Assembly (NCBI GenBank): GCA_015679605.1
Contig: JAAAVE010000535.1
Location: 1,437-17,380, forward strand
DNA: 15,944 nt
Source: Podila epigama
Taxonomy: Eukaryota; Mortierellomycota; Mortierellomycetes; Mortierellales; Mortierellaceae
Direction of reading: 5' to 3'
Shown: positions 7,656 through 15,944 of the stretch, piece after piece
Layout: each line of letters starts with the position of its first letter
How positions within the stretch are numbered: the first letter of the stretch is position 1
The notes under the pieces: model-generated
Database searches by the model: none
The model's input: only the letters and a program-made list of their open reading frames with translations
Told to the model about the DNA's origin: nothing
Translations under genes and position numbers: made by a program

Positions 7656-10600
7656 TCAATCATCCTCTAGGAGAGCCTTGATGTCGTTCCGAACCATTTG
7701 TTTCTCGCCAATCTTGGATTTGAGTCCCAATGAGTTTGCTGTCTTCGCTGTTGGCTTTTCTTCTCGCTTCAGGTAATTTGCAACTACACATGAAGAATCA
7801 CAAAGGGAGTGAAAATGACAAAACAGAAAAAAAATCAACTTTGCTGTTAATCGTTTCGCTATTCTTCTCCCGGGGATGAAAGCTCATTACACATGTTCTT
7901 TTCACAATCTTACTCTTGGTCGCCGTAGCTTCTTGTTTTGTCACAATTTCTCCGTCTAGCACGAGCGGCTTGGGCTGGCCTGGTGATTTCTGAATTCCTG
8001 GCAACATGGCCTATGAAGAAAAAAAGTAAGGAAATCGTCAAACCGCGAATCAAAAACAAAACAACACTCATGCATACATAACACAAGAGGTTTTCATCCT
8101 TAGAAGAGCTAGTTATGTACCTTGCGAAAGGTCTTGTAGTTCGGCACATTCTTCCATTTTTCTTGCAAGACAGGATCGACCACCGGTCGTGTCTTAAAGT
8201 TGGGAAGCGCCTTCCATCGTTCTGGCCATCCCTCTGTCTTGATATCGCTATCCTGGATATACAAACTCGCCATCGCCTCTTCTGTCTTGACCTTGCTCTT
8301 GTCGAACTGTTGCTCAGCACTATTATCATCAGGTTCCAACGACGTCTGGTTCCTTACTTGACCTTCCTCACCCTCTGCTGTCCCCGCTTCAGAATCCTCC
8401 CGCAACTTTCGCCGCTTGTTCTTGGCTAACAACAATTCTGTTCGCTCCGATTGCATTATCCCTGTCGAAATCTTTTCGTTCCTGGCTCCTTGTCGCTGTA
8501 ATTCCAGTAACCGCCCTCGTTCCAACTCGTCCAAGTTCTCCTTTTGACGACCCACTTTCCGATCCAAGTTCAAAGCAATCATGTCCTCACGCACAGCGTC
8601 AAAGGCTGATGGCTTCTTCTTTCTCGTCGCCAAACTCTCCTTCACTAGTTGGGATGCCTGTGAAAGCATCTCGGAAGAAACTCCACTTTGCGAAAATGGT
8701 TCCTCCTTCACCTCTACAACGTCCAAAGATGCTGCCTTCTCTCTTGGACCGGCCTGGACATGAAGATGAGTTTTTGGGTCGTCGCTTTGGTATGCACTAG
8801 GACTGTGCAATGTTTCGATGGACTTTGTTTTTTCGCCCCTATCGACTCCTGGCTTCACGAGCTCTGTTTCTAGCTCTCCATCAGATACCAAGTCAATAGG
8901 TGCTGGCCAGGCTACTGGGACAGGAGCATCAATCGCGGATGCTGTTCGGGCGGTTGTGACTGGTGTTGGAACAGGAATCACGGCAACTTCAGGTTTAGGT
9001 TCCTGCACCGTTTGCGGCGAAGCTATAGGCTCGTCTTCCTCATCGTCAAGGTCAAAGAATCGAGCCATCCGATCGACTTTGACCTAGTGGATCAGCAAAA
9101 CAAGACATGACTTTAAGTGACAATCCTACTCAAAATGCGCCATTTCGATTCCTCGCCAAATCGTCAAAAGGCCCTCTTCCTTACCTTCTTCTTTACAGGA
9201 CGTGAGGAAGTCTCTGTTTTAGGTGGGCATGGCACAGATTGTACAGCGTTGACAGGTGACGTCTTTGCTTCTAGCTGCTTCCTTGCACGGGGCAAAAGCT
9301 GCGATAGACTGGAATCGTCCATGTCCTCGTCTATCATGCGGACAGACCCTTTAGAATCCACATGGTTCATATCCAACGTCGAGATATCTCCGCGGGTCGA
9401 TGATGGCAGTAGTGATGATGTTGATGGTGATGATGGCCTTGCTGTTAATGTGCTTGATGGACCAGCATGAAGCGACGGGTTTATGCTGGCCATCATCATA
9501 GACATGCTCTCATGGGATGGTAACTCGCCCTTAAACTTTGGATTACAAAACAGGTCGGTTGAAGCATACACAATCGCTTTTCCAATCTCTTCCTCATTTA
9601 CCCAACGATACCCCATCCTAAGCAAGTAGACAGAGAAGGTAACAGTAAAATAGTCCAGTCAGCTAACGTGTGGAAACCCTGTATCACTTGCTTCACTCTG
9701 CAGAGTACACACGAAAGCACAGTCATACTAAGTATTCATCGAGAACCATACTTTTTCAAAATTGAATCGACTTGTGGAAACAACATCTCAGGGCCGCCTG
9801 GTCCTGTTGGTAACAAAAAGACAGGCATCACTGTAGCTGCTAAACAGTCGCTTATGACCTTGTGTGTCGAGCTTGCATTCTCCATTGCCCAACGGCCGCC
9901 TGCACATTCTACAACTTGATGCAAGTTTTTGATCTGGAAAAAAGGAACATGAAAAAAAAGAGTGTGTCAGCCTCAATCTTGCTTCCTGTCACAATGCCAA
10001 AAGAATAGACCAGCGCAGACAAACATTGTCCAAAATACCTTGGGTTCTTCCAAAGATATGAAACGATGATACTCAAACAAAACCATTCGGGCCGGATTTG
10101 GTTGCCAGTTCACAGGAGCAACTTGATAGGCCACTGGCACAGGCGCTGGAAAATCAGACTCTCGCGCAGGATTGCATACCGTTCCTCGAGTCTCCCATGA
10201 TTCGTTTAGACTTTTTGCCAGTGCCTTTGCCCAGTCCACGTTGACAAGATATGCTCCTTGAGTCAATGCCAGAAACAGTTTTTCTGTTTGCTTGTTATTC
10301 CCAATGACCAAATGTGTGGATGTTCCAGAGATCCATGCATTCGTGTCAACTTTTATATCTATTTGGGAGGCATACATAAATAAAAAAAATGAGCTTAATT
10401 GCCTGAGCTTGACCTGCATTGCCACCACCACATCAAAAGAGTCCGCCACAGCAAAAAGCGCCCCTCCGTTCTGACACAAAAAATATAGACGTACCAAGTT
10501 CCACTGCATACTCGACAAGCAATAGTTTCTCATGCTTCGTCATTCCTGAAGATCCAAGACAGAAATCAACGCGTTCCAGCCGGAAGGAGGTATTATCTCC

Positions 10601-11352
10601 AATAACAATCTCTGCATATCCGCCGAATCCTCTTCCTGCAAGGTGCGATTTCTCTTGCTGGACCCACGTTTGATCATCTTTGATGACCACTTCAATATCT
10701 ATTCCTGGATCGATCCTTTTACCATCGACAATAACGCCTCGTTTCGAATTCAGATCCCGTAGAGTGACAATGGTCCTTTTATCCAGTGCACACTATAGCA
10801 GACGATGAAGAAACATATATGAATGAAGTGAGAAAAATAAAGTACCGTGAGTATCGTGGTAATATATCATACGGACCATCAAGCACAAAATGGATTTTTT
10901 CAGTACCACGCTGGCCATAGTTGGCTTGGATATCGAAATGGCCACATGGCGGCGACCCACAGAGACATCTCCTTCACCAAGTGACAAAATATCACCTTTT
11001 TTTTTTTTTTTTTCAAATGGCGGCAATAAAAATATTTTAGTAAAAAGTTCATCCCCCCTTTGACCACCCAAGTTGAAGCAATAGGGGTGAAGATATTAAA
11101 TATTTTTTTTTCAAGTTGCGAGTCTTACTAGCTTTGAGTCTGCCAATCGTCAGAGTCGATTCTGGCTTCAGCCATACTCGAATACCTGGATATATGAGGC
11201 ATGCCAAGTCAGGTTAAGAGTTATATTTCCTTCAGTAACTGCATGACACAATTCCTTGGTGCTTGAAATCAAAACGCCCAAATAATAAAAAGGGAGAAAA
11301 TAAAAAAAAGCTCAATACCAGCATGTCTCCCTTGTCCAACGAGGTACCACAT
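7656..11352 (-). CDS. NBS1: Nbs1/nibrin subunit of the MRN double-strand-break complex
   Basis: Ten exons in transcript order: 11352-11319, 11185-11129, 10995-10907, 10792-10495, 10358-10039, 9933-9752, 9617-9185, 9083-8121, 8010-7914, 7783-7656; 866 aa. All joins keep frame at GT-AG sites. The start MWYLVGQGRHAG matches the family's Met-Trp start. The FHA domain (1 to about 120) shows GR at 26-27, S42 with RRH 45-47, and DLNSKRG at 73-79. Tandem BRCT domains follow (about 135-225 and 250-345), the second with GYRWVNEEEIGKAIV, closely like nibrin. A long low-complexity linker leads to a C-terminal Mre11-binding region with PNFKT and PNYKTF (761-790). Nbs1 joins Mre11-Rad50, binds phosphoproteins at breaks and recruits the ATM/Tel1 kinase. 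The human protein is 754 aa and yeast Xrs2 854 aa. Exon 3 follows an A17 tract instead of a pyrimidine tract. The last residues lack a clear FxF/Y motif. Confidence 0.94.
10997..11013 (-). repeat. A17 tract (minus strand) at the NBS1 exon 3 acceptor
   Basis: The + strand reads T17; in the NBS1 transcript it is A17 followed directly by G, making the AG acceptor of exon 3 at 10996-10997. A branch-like TTACTAAAAT occurs about 40 nt upstream. The frame across this junction fits the FHA domain. Confidence 0.75.
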
Positions 11353-11948
11353 GGAATGCTAACGCAAAACAGGGTCGATTTCGATGAATGGTGATTGTTC
11401 AACAAGGAGAAAGGTGAGCGTGGAATGAGTGTGAATGCATTTCACCTCGTTTTGACTAAAAATTAAATGTAGCATGGAGCAGTCACTATGAGCCTGAGCC
11501 TGAAGCAAAGGGCCTTTTGCTTTGGCGAAATGGACAATTTTCTGTTCGTTTTCAAAACGCCAAACATTGTATTCCAGATCCAGTCAGCTCATGTTACCCA
11601 AAATCAAGCTCGATCCCATGGTCAAACGTTGGACGAGACGTGCATCCCATATATCACAAAATCCACGTCAAAGATCCACATTTGCAAGTGAACGAGAAAA
11701 GAAAAAAAAAAGTACGCGTCAAGTGTGCGAAGCAATCCACATAGGTTAAATAACAAGGTCGTTTATGACTTGTCGTCTAGGTGTACACTTGCTGACAAGG
11801 AATGGTGAATGGAAGAAAAAATGATGAGCAACACAAAAAAAAAGAGACAAAGCAAAATGCCCACATCTTCGTGAGCATACTGTTACAGAGACAAAAGGCG
11901 ATGATTATTGAAAAGACGGAAAAAAGAGAACATGTGCTGCTGTTGTCT
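11353..11948. promoter_or_regulatory. NBS1 upstream region and PHB1 3' flank
   Basis: These 596 nt separate the minus-strand genes PHB1 (stop at 11949) and NBS1 (ATG at 11352). They should hold the PHB1 3' UTR and the NBS1 promoter. An ACGCGT hexamer at 11714-11719 (360 nt upstream of the NBS1 ATG) matches the MluI cell-cycle box used by fungal MBF factors at DNA-replication and repair genes; one copy is weak evidence. No gene is supported: the + strand ORF at 11488-11691 has no domain and no codon context. Confidence 0.45.
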
Positions 11949-13706
11949 TTAGACGGGAAGGTTCAACAACATGTTGTTACCCTTCTGGTTAGGAAGGTAA
12001 GTGACGTTCTTGGCGTGGGCCAAGGTGCCGGCAATGTCCTTGGAAGCCTCAATACGACGAAGCTCAATGAGACCAGCACCAGCCTTCTCCAATGAAGCAG
12101 AAATAATCTCGGCAGCGTGTCTAGAAAGAGAAGGAAAAAAAGTATGTAAAAGACGAGGAAAGGATGTCAGGATACTGCTACAAGGTCATTGCACTGGAGA
12201 ATGAATTTGGATAAAACAAGGACGGGGCACGTACGCTTCACCCTCAGCTCTGATAATAGAGGCGTTCTTCTCCTGCTCGGCCTTCTCGACAATGAACTTG
12301 GCACGCTCTATTGAGGAGTAAAATAATTCAACTGCATTAGAATCCTGAAAGAAACAGACCATGTCATCAAGAAATACGCCACCACTAGCCACATACCGGC
12401 TTCCTGCTGAGCAATCTGCTTCTGTTCAACGGCGTTGGTGAAATCACGACCAAAGGTCATGGTGGTCTATCGTCAAAAATGGACAAATCGAACAAGGACA
12501 AAGGGGGAAAATAGCACAAAAGCATTGTCAGAAAGGAGCGCTAAAAAAAATGATACAAATCATGAAAAGCAAGAATCAAAACAAAATAAAAGATACAAGA
12601 CTCGTCTGCACTTACGATCGAGACATCCTCAAGCTCAATGTGGAACTCTCTGGCACGCTTAGCAAGATCCTCACGAATCTTTGAGGAGACAAGCTCACGC
12701 TGGGTGATAAGCTCGCCGGCATCGAACTGGGCAACGATCGACTTCAAGACTTCGTTACCGATCGAGGGCAGGACACGCTCGTCGTAGTCCATACCGAGGT
12801 TCTGGTAGATCTGGGAGAGGTGCTTGACCTCAGGGCGGTGGAGCACACGCAAAGTCAAGGTGACCATCTGCATATCCTTTGATCCAGTGGTGGTCGAGAT
12901 GTTGCGAGGTCTGGTGCGGACATCATAGTCAACTGCACGCTGCAACCAAGGGATCAAGAAGTGGGTGCCCTCTCCAACGGGGTTGGGCTTGACTCCCTCC
13001 AATCTGTCGAAAATAACAGCACGATGGCCTCCCTGGACTAATACCCATCAACCAAACAATTTGAAATATGTGTAAGTGACAAATAGCTTAAAGAGAAGCG
13101 ATCTTTGAATAACATATTCGACAGAAGCCCGCCCTCTCTGAGTTGCCATGAATGGCGAGATATAACAGTGAAGGTTGCCGCGACAAGTAATCAAGAACAG
13201 AAAACGCAGCTCCAGGTGTGATTGAAGCAGTATGTGTCAAGGAAGATCAATTAGGAGGGTAACAGACTCGCTCCGATCCACTATGTTCCATTTGGAACTC
13301 TCGGAGAAATCAAAATGAACTCTTGACCAAAATAAAGAAATCCATTTTTCGTTTGTGTTCCCGCGGTCCTGAATCCCGGCCAACATATAAAAAAAAATAA
13401 ACAGAAAGTAAAGGTTGCTGTTGATTCTTTACGTTGAGTGGATTGATACTCCACTCATTGCAACAATGTCCAGCTCCAGTAAAAGAAAAAATAAAAAATA
13501 TGTCGTCCTGTTGTGTCAATGGTTGCCACGTCCGTCTTGAAATAATTGATCCTGGCAGGTGATCAAATCAAACTTATCAAGAAATAGGAATGAATGATTG
13601 AATGAATAAAGGAAGACCTACCATCATACATGGAGTACTGCAAGAATGAAACAGCAGCTCCGACAGGGATGGCAAACTTGGAGATGGTTCCCAAAATCTG
13701 TGACAT
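11949..13706 (-). CDS. PHB1: prohibitin 1, mitochondrial inner membrane
   Basis: Exons in transcript order: 13706-13622, 13037-12616, 12466-12397, 12307-12235, 12120-11949; 273 aa, close to human PHB1 (272) and yeast Phb1 (287). All joins are GT-AG and in frame. The N-terminus has a membrane-anchoring segment (about 7-25, ending QYSMYD), then [35 protein letters not shown], and the nearly invariant [12 protein letters not shown]-type and [20 protein letters not shown] blocks of the PHB/SPFH domain. A coiled coil around [14 protein letters not shown] and the terminal [18 protein letters not shown] complete it. Prohibitin 1 alternates with prohibitin 2 in large ring complexes in the mitochondrial inner membrane that stabilise proteins and modulate the m-AAA protease. 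Intron 1 is 584 nt, far longer than the other three (about 90-150 nt). Confidence 0.97.
13038..13621 (-). other. long first intron of PHB1
   Basis: A 584-nt GT-AG intron (donor GTAGGT at 13621, acceptor TATTAG at 13038). It contains two clear inverted repeats: TGAGTGGA/TCCACTCA at 13435-13457, and a nested one with CTCCGA (13271-13276) pairing TCGGAG (13301-13306) around GTTCCATTTGGAAC (13285-13298). No C/D box pair was seen. A short ORF inside it (13310-13519) is not supported. Confidence 0.7.
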
Positions 13707-13999
13707 GGTGATTGCGATGTGTGTCAAAGGGCGAAAGGTGAAGTGAGTAGTCGTAATTGATCGGAGGGGAATCTTTTTCCAGAGTACCCATCCATTTTCC
13801 TGTGAGGCTCGTGGCTTAGCTTCAATATTGCCTTTCTTGGTCCCTCTAATTCCAAACACATTTTCATTGCATGGAAATAGAATGTTCGCGCAGTCACAAA
13901 TTTTGTTAGGTTTTTTTGAGTGAGAAAGAAGCACCAGGGTGTGGTCTCGATTTTTCGTGTTCACTACGACAGTTTCAATTGTGTCCAAAATGAAATAGT

Positions 14000-15944
14000 T
14001 TATTCTTTGAAAACTGAAAATGACCAAACATAGACTAATCCATCATCCGAACCAGACACGACCTTGGTGTCACTCAGGTCGATACAGGTCACTGGTCCAT
14101 CATGGCCTGTGAGAGTATACAGACACCGGCCACTCTCAGTATCCCACACCTTGATTGTCTTGTCCAGACTACCTGAAACAATGCGAAGCTTGTCAAACGC
14201 TAGAGACCACACACCTTCCACATGTCCAAAGAGTGTGTTCATACACTCTCCAGTCTCGACATTCCAGATCTTGAGCGTATTATCTAGGCCTCCAGAGATC
14301 ACAATCGGGACCATGGTCCTCGTATCGTTGTCAGACCCAGCGTCTTGAGCTAATGCGGCTGCAGAACTAGTTTCCACAACTCCCGACCGATTGATCGTGA
14401 TGGTGTTCGCACCGGCTCCTCCTTGACGAGGCGCTGACGCGACAACATTATTCTGAGGACGGCCGCTACGGTGGCGTTCTGCAATGATTGAAATCAATGC
14501 ATCACCAGAGGTCTGAAGACATTGTACACGGCCGACATGTCCGTTAAAAGTACGAAGACAAGTCCTAGTGGCAATATCCCAAAGCTTGACCGTGGTGTCG
14601 TCGCTCGCAGAGACAAGAAGTGTCTTCTTGTAGATCTGGACCTTGTTGACTAGATCACCGTGACCTTTCAGAGTCGTACATTCGCCGGTGGCAAAGTTCC
14701 AAATCTTGATGGTGGCATCTGCTGAACCCGAAGCCAGGATACGCGAGTCAAAATCCAACGTGGCGATGACGTCTGTGTGACCCTGGAGCGTTCGGATGCA
14801 CTGGCCTGTGTGATAGTTCCAAATCTTGAGCGTGCGGTCCATTGAACCAGTAATAAGCTTGGCGTCGTCGAAATGCAGCGCGCGGACACAGAGGGCGTGA
14901 CCGGTGAGGGTGCGGAGACATTCGCCCGTCTCGATATTCCAGACCTTGGCTGTACTGTCGTACGAGCCTGTTATGAGGAATGAATCGTCAAACTGAAGGC
15001 ACATCACGCCGTCCGTATGTCCTCTGAATGCCTTGACCTTGAAGTTGCGCTTTCGCCAGTTGCGCTCGACTATCAGTCGTTCCGAGTAAATCTCTTTCCA
15101 GGGCCGTTTCGTCACTGCCTCCACGGGCTTGACCGGGGGTTCTGGGGATTGGAAGAGAGGTGCAGGCCGTTTTGTGTTGCTTGATACATTTGTTGGCGAT
15201 GGTGAGCGAGAGGTACGACGGCTGCGTTTGGCTGCACGTTCCGAATCAAGATCGTTGTCGTTGTCATTGGAAGCACTCCTACGACGATTGGGCCAGTCCG
15301 CGGACGGAGTTGCTTCCGTTGGAGACAAAGACGCTGTTGAGATTGGTGGAGAAGGATGTGAGGGCGCTGCAAGGGTATTACTGTTTCTAAGGATTGTGTC
15401 GCTGGGTTGCTGGTCCTCGCTATCACTGTCGTCGACGAATCGTGATGGGGCGTGATTTGTGCGATTGGGAGGTATCCGAAGTGTTTGCGAAGAAGACTGT
15501 GATGATGACCCAACATGTGGCTGCTCCTGTCCATGTGGCGGCTCTTGCTCTCGTTCATGTTGTTGTTGTTGCTGTTGTTGTTGTTCAGATGAATGTACAT
15601 GTTGCTCTTGTTGTTGCTGCTGTTGTTGCTGTTGTTGTTGTTGTTGTTGTTGCTGTTGTTGCTGTTGCTGTTGCTGGTGTAGCAATCTCTGCTGCAGTTG
15701 ATGTTGATGTTGATGTTGAAGTTCTAGCCGCTTGGATCGTGCCTTCTTCTTTTCTAGCAAAGGCAGGCCCCAACCGCACTTTGTGCATTTGAGGCCAATG
15801 TGCTGTTCACACATCCTATGCCAGACCACATCATCGTCAGCAAGTTTTTTCCAACTCTTGCAGACTTGAGCAGCATGGCAGAGTGAGGTTGCGTCAAGGT
15901 AGGAGAGAATACGGAAGGCAATCTCAGGCGGGGTGATGGAGAGG
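14000..15944 (-). CDS. Met30/SconB-type F-box and WD40 protein (5' end missing)
   Basis: An uninterrupted minus-strand frame from the right edge to TAA at 14000-14002 (647 residues visible). Residues 1-45 are the F-box (SITPPEIAFRILSYLDATSL ... SWKKLADDDVVWH). The Met30/SconB signature CEQHIGLKCTKCGWGLPLLE follows. A linker of about 200 residues has Q23 (nt 15608-15676), Q8 (nt 15560-15583) and a basic AAKRSRR patch near Ser-Pro repeats. WKEIYSERLIVERNWRKRNF then leads into seven WD40 repeats (about 306-645), with an insert of about 60 residues in repeat 5, where yeast Met30 also has one. In this family the F-box binds Skp1 in an SCF ubiquitin ligase and the propeller binds substrate; yeast Met30 targets Met4 to repress sulphur assimilation. 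A matching role is inferred. The stop is 293 nt upstream of the PHB1 ATG, on the same strand. Confidence 0.95.
   Translation of the reverse strand, partial: LSITPPEIAFRILSYLDATSLCHAAQVCKSWKKLADDDVVWHRMCEQHIGLKCTKCGWGLPLLEKKKARSKRLELQHQHQHQLQQRLLHQQQQQQQQQQQQQQQQQQQQQQQEQHVHSSEQQQQQQQQHEREQEPPHGQEQPHVGSSSQSSSQTLRIPPNRTNHAPSRFVDDSDSEDQQPSDTILRNSNTLAAPSHPSPPISTASLSPTEATPSADWPNRRRSASNDNDNDLDSERAAKRSRRTSRSPSPTNVSSNTKRPAPLFQSPEPPVKPVEAVTKRPWKEIYSERLIVERNWRKRNFKVKAFRGHTDGVMCLQFDDSFLITGSYDSTAKVWNIETGECLRTLTGHALCVRALHFDDAKLITGSMDRTLKIWNYHTGQCIRTLQGHTDVIATLDFDSRILASGSADATIKIWNFATGECTTLKGHGDLVNKVQIYKKTLLVSASDDTTVKLWDIATRTCLRTFNGHVGRVQCLQTSGDALISIIAERHRSGRPQNNVVASAPRQGGAGANTITINRSGVVETSSAAALAQDAGSDNDTRTMVPIVISGGLDNTLKIWNVETGECMNTLFGHVEGVWSLAFDKLRIVSGSLDKTIKVWDTESGRCLYTLTGHDGPVTCIDLSDTKVVSGSDDGLVYVWSFSVFKE
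15560..15676 (-). repeat. CAA/CAG trinucleotide tract encoding poly-Q
   Basis: In the coding strand, 23 consecutive CAA/CAG codons (15676-15608) are followed after EQHVHSSE by eight more (15583-15560). CAA and CAG are mixed, mostly CAA with scattered CAG, which slows pure-repeat slippage. The tract sits in the linker between the F-box and the WD40 propeller. Confidence 0.95.

Noticed and set aside
8115-8429. Plus-strand ORF opposite the NBS1 C-terminal exon
   Set aside because: It is antisense to the exon that contains the Mre11-binding motifs.
11488-11749. Three overlapping plus-strand ORFs upstream of NBS1
   Set aside because: They are short, start in different frames over the same bases and match no known family.
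13310-13519. ORF inside PHB1 intron 1
   Set aside because: It lies wholly in the intron, is rich in Phe/Lys from A/T-rich DNA and shows no domain.
14064-14889. Additional frames across the WD40 region
   Set aside because: They are opposite-strand or shifted readings of the WD40 coding sequence, whose own frame is unambiguous.
15394-15792. Plus-strand frames over the CAG/CAA tract encoding poly-Val or poly-Cys
   Set aside because: They are antisense shadows of the poly-Q codons in the Met30-like gene, with no domain or start context.

Overview
The window looks like nuclear DNA of an early-diverging fungus, most likely Mucoromycota and possibly Mortierellales. The placement is inferred, not proven. 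The evidence is spliceosomal genes with short GT-AG introns (about 85-135 nt, one of 584 nt), long A/T homopolymers between genes, fungal-type orthologues (Met30/SconB, Svp26, prohibitin 1, Nbs1), and a glutamine/histidine-rich low-complexity insert in a regulatory protein. No bacterial operons, tRNAs, rRNAs or CRISPR arrays were seen.

Layout. Bases 2-487 (+) hold the 3' end of a gene whose C-terminus resembles ketopantoate reductase. Bases 488-2429 are gene-poor, with A23 and T23 tracts, a degenerate 22-bp tandem repeat and a 14-bp palindrome. Bases 2430-3651 (-) carry coding-looking fragments of an unidentified gene or pseudogene. Bases 4106-5379 (+) encode a four-exon Svp26/TEX261 ER cargo adaptor with a long Asn-rich tail. 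It converges on an intronless double-SCP2 protein (5576-6379, -) that ends in the peroxisomal signal AKL. After an empty 1.3-kb gap come three tandem genes on the minus strand: a ten-exon Nbs1 (nibrin) gene (7656-11352), five-exon prohibitin 1 (11949-13706), and the 3' 1.94 kb of a Met30/SconB-type F-box/WD40 gene (14000-15944), which runs off the right edge.

The genes do not form one pathway. They are housekeeping functions: secretory cargo sorting, peroxisomal lipid binding, double-strand-break repair, the mitochondrial inner-membrane scaffold, and SCF ubiquitin ligation in sulphur control. I found no convincing new defence, mobile or biosynthetic system. The most useful observations are details of the Nbs1 C-terminus (a doubled Mre11-binding-like motif and no visible FxF/Y motif), the poly-Q linker in the Met30-like protein, the long structured intron in PHB1, and the unidentified minus-strand coding region at 2.4-3.65 kb. 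All splice junctions were read by eye. They keep frame and family homology throughout for SVP26, NBS1 and PHB1.
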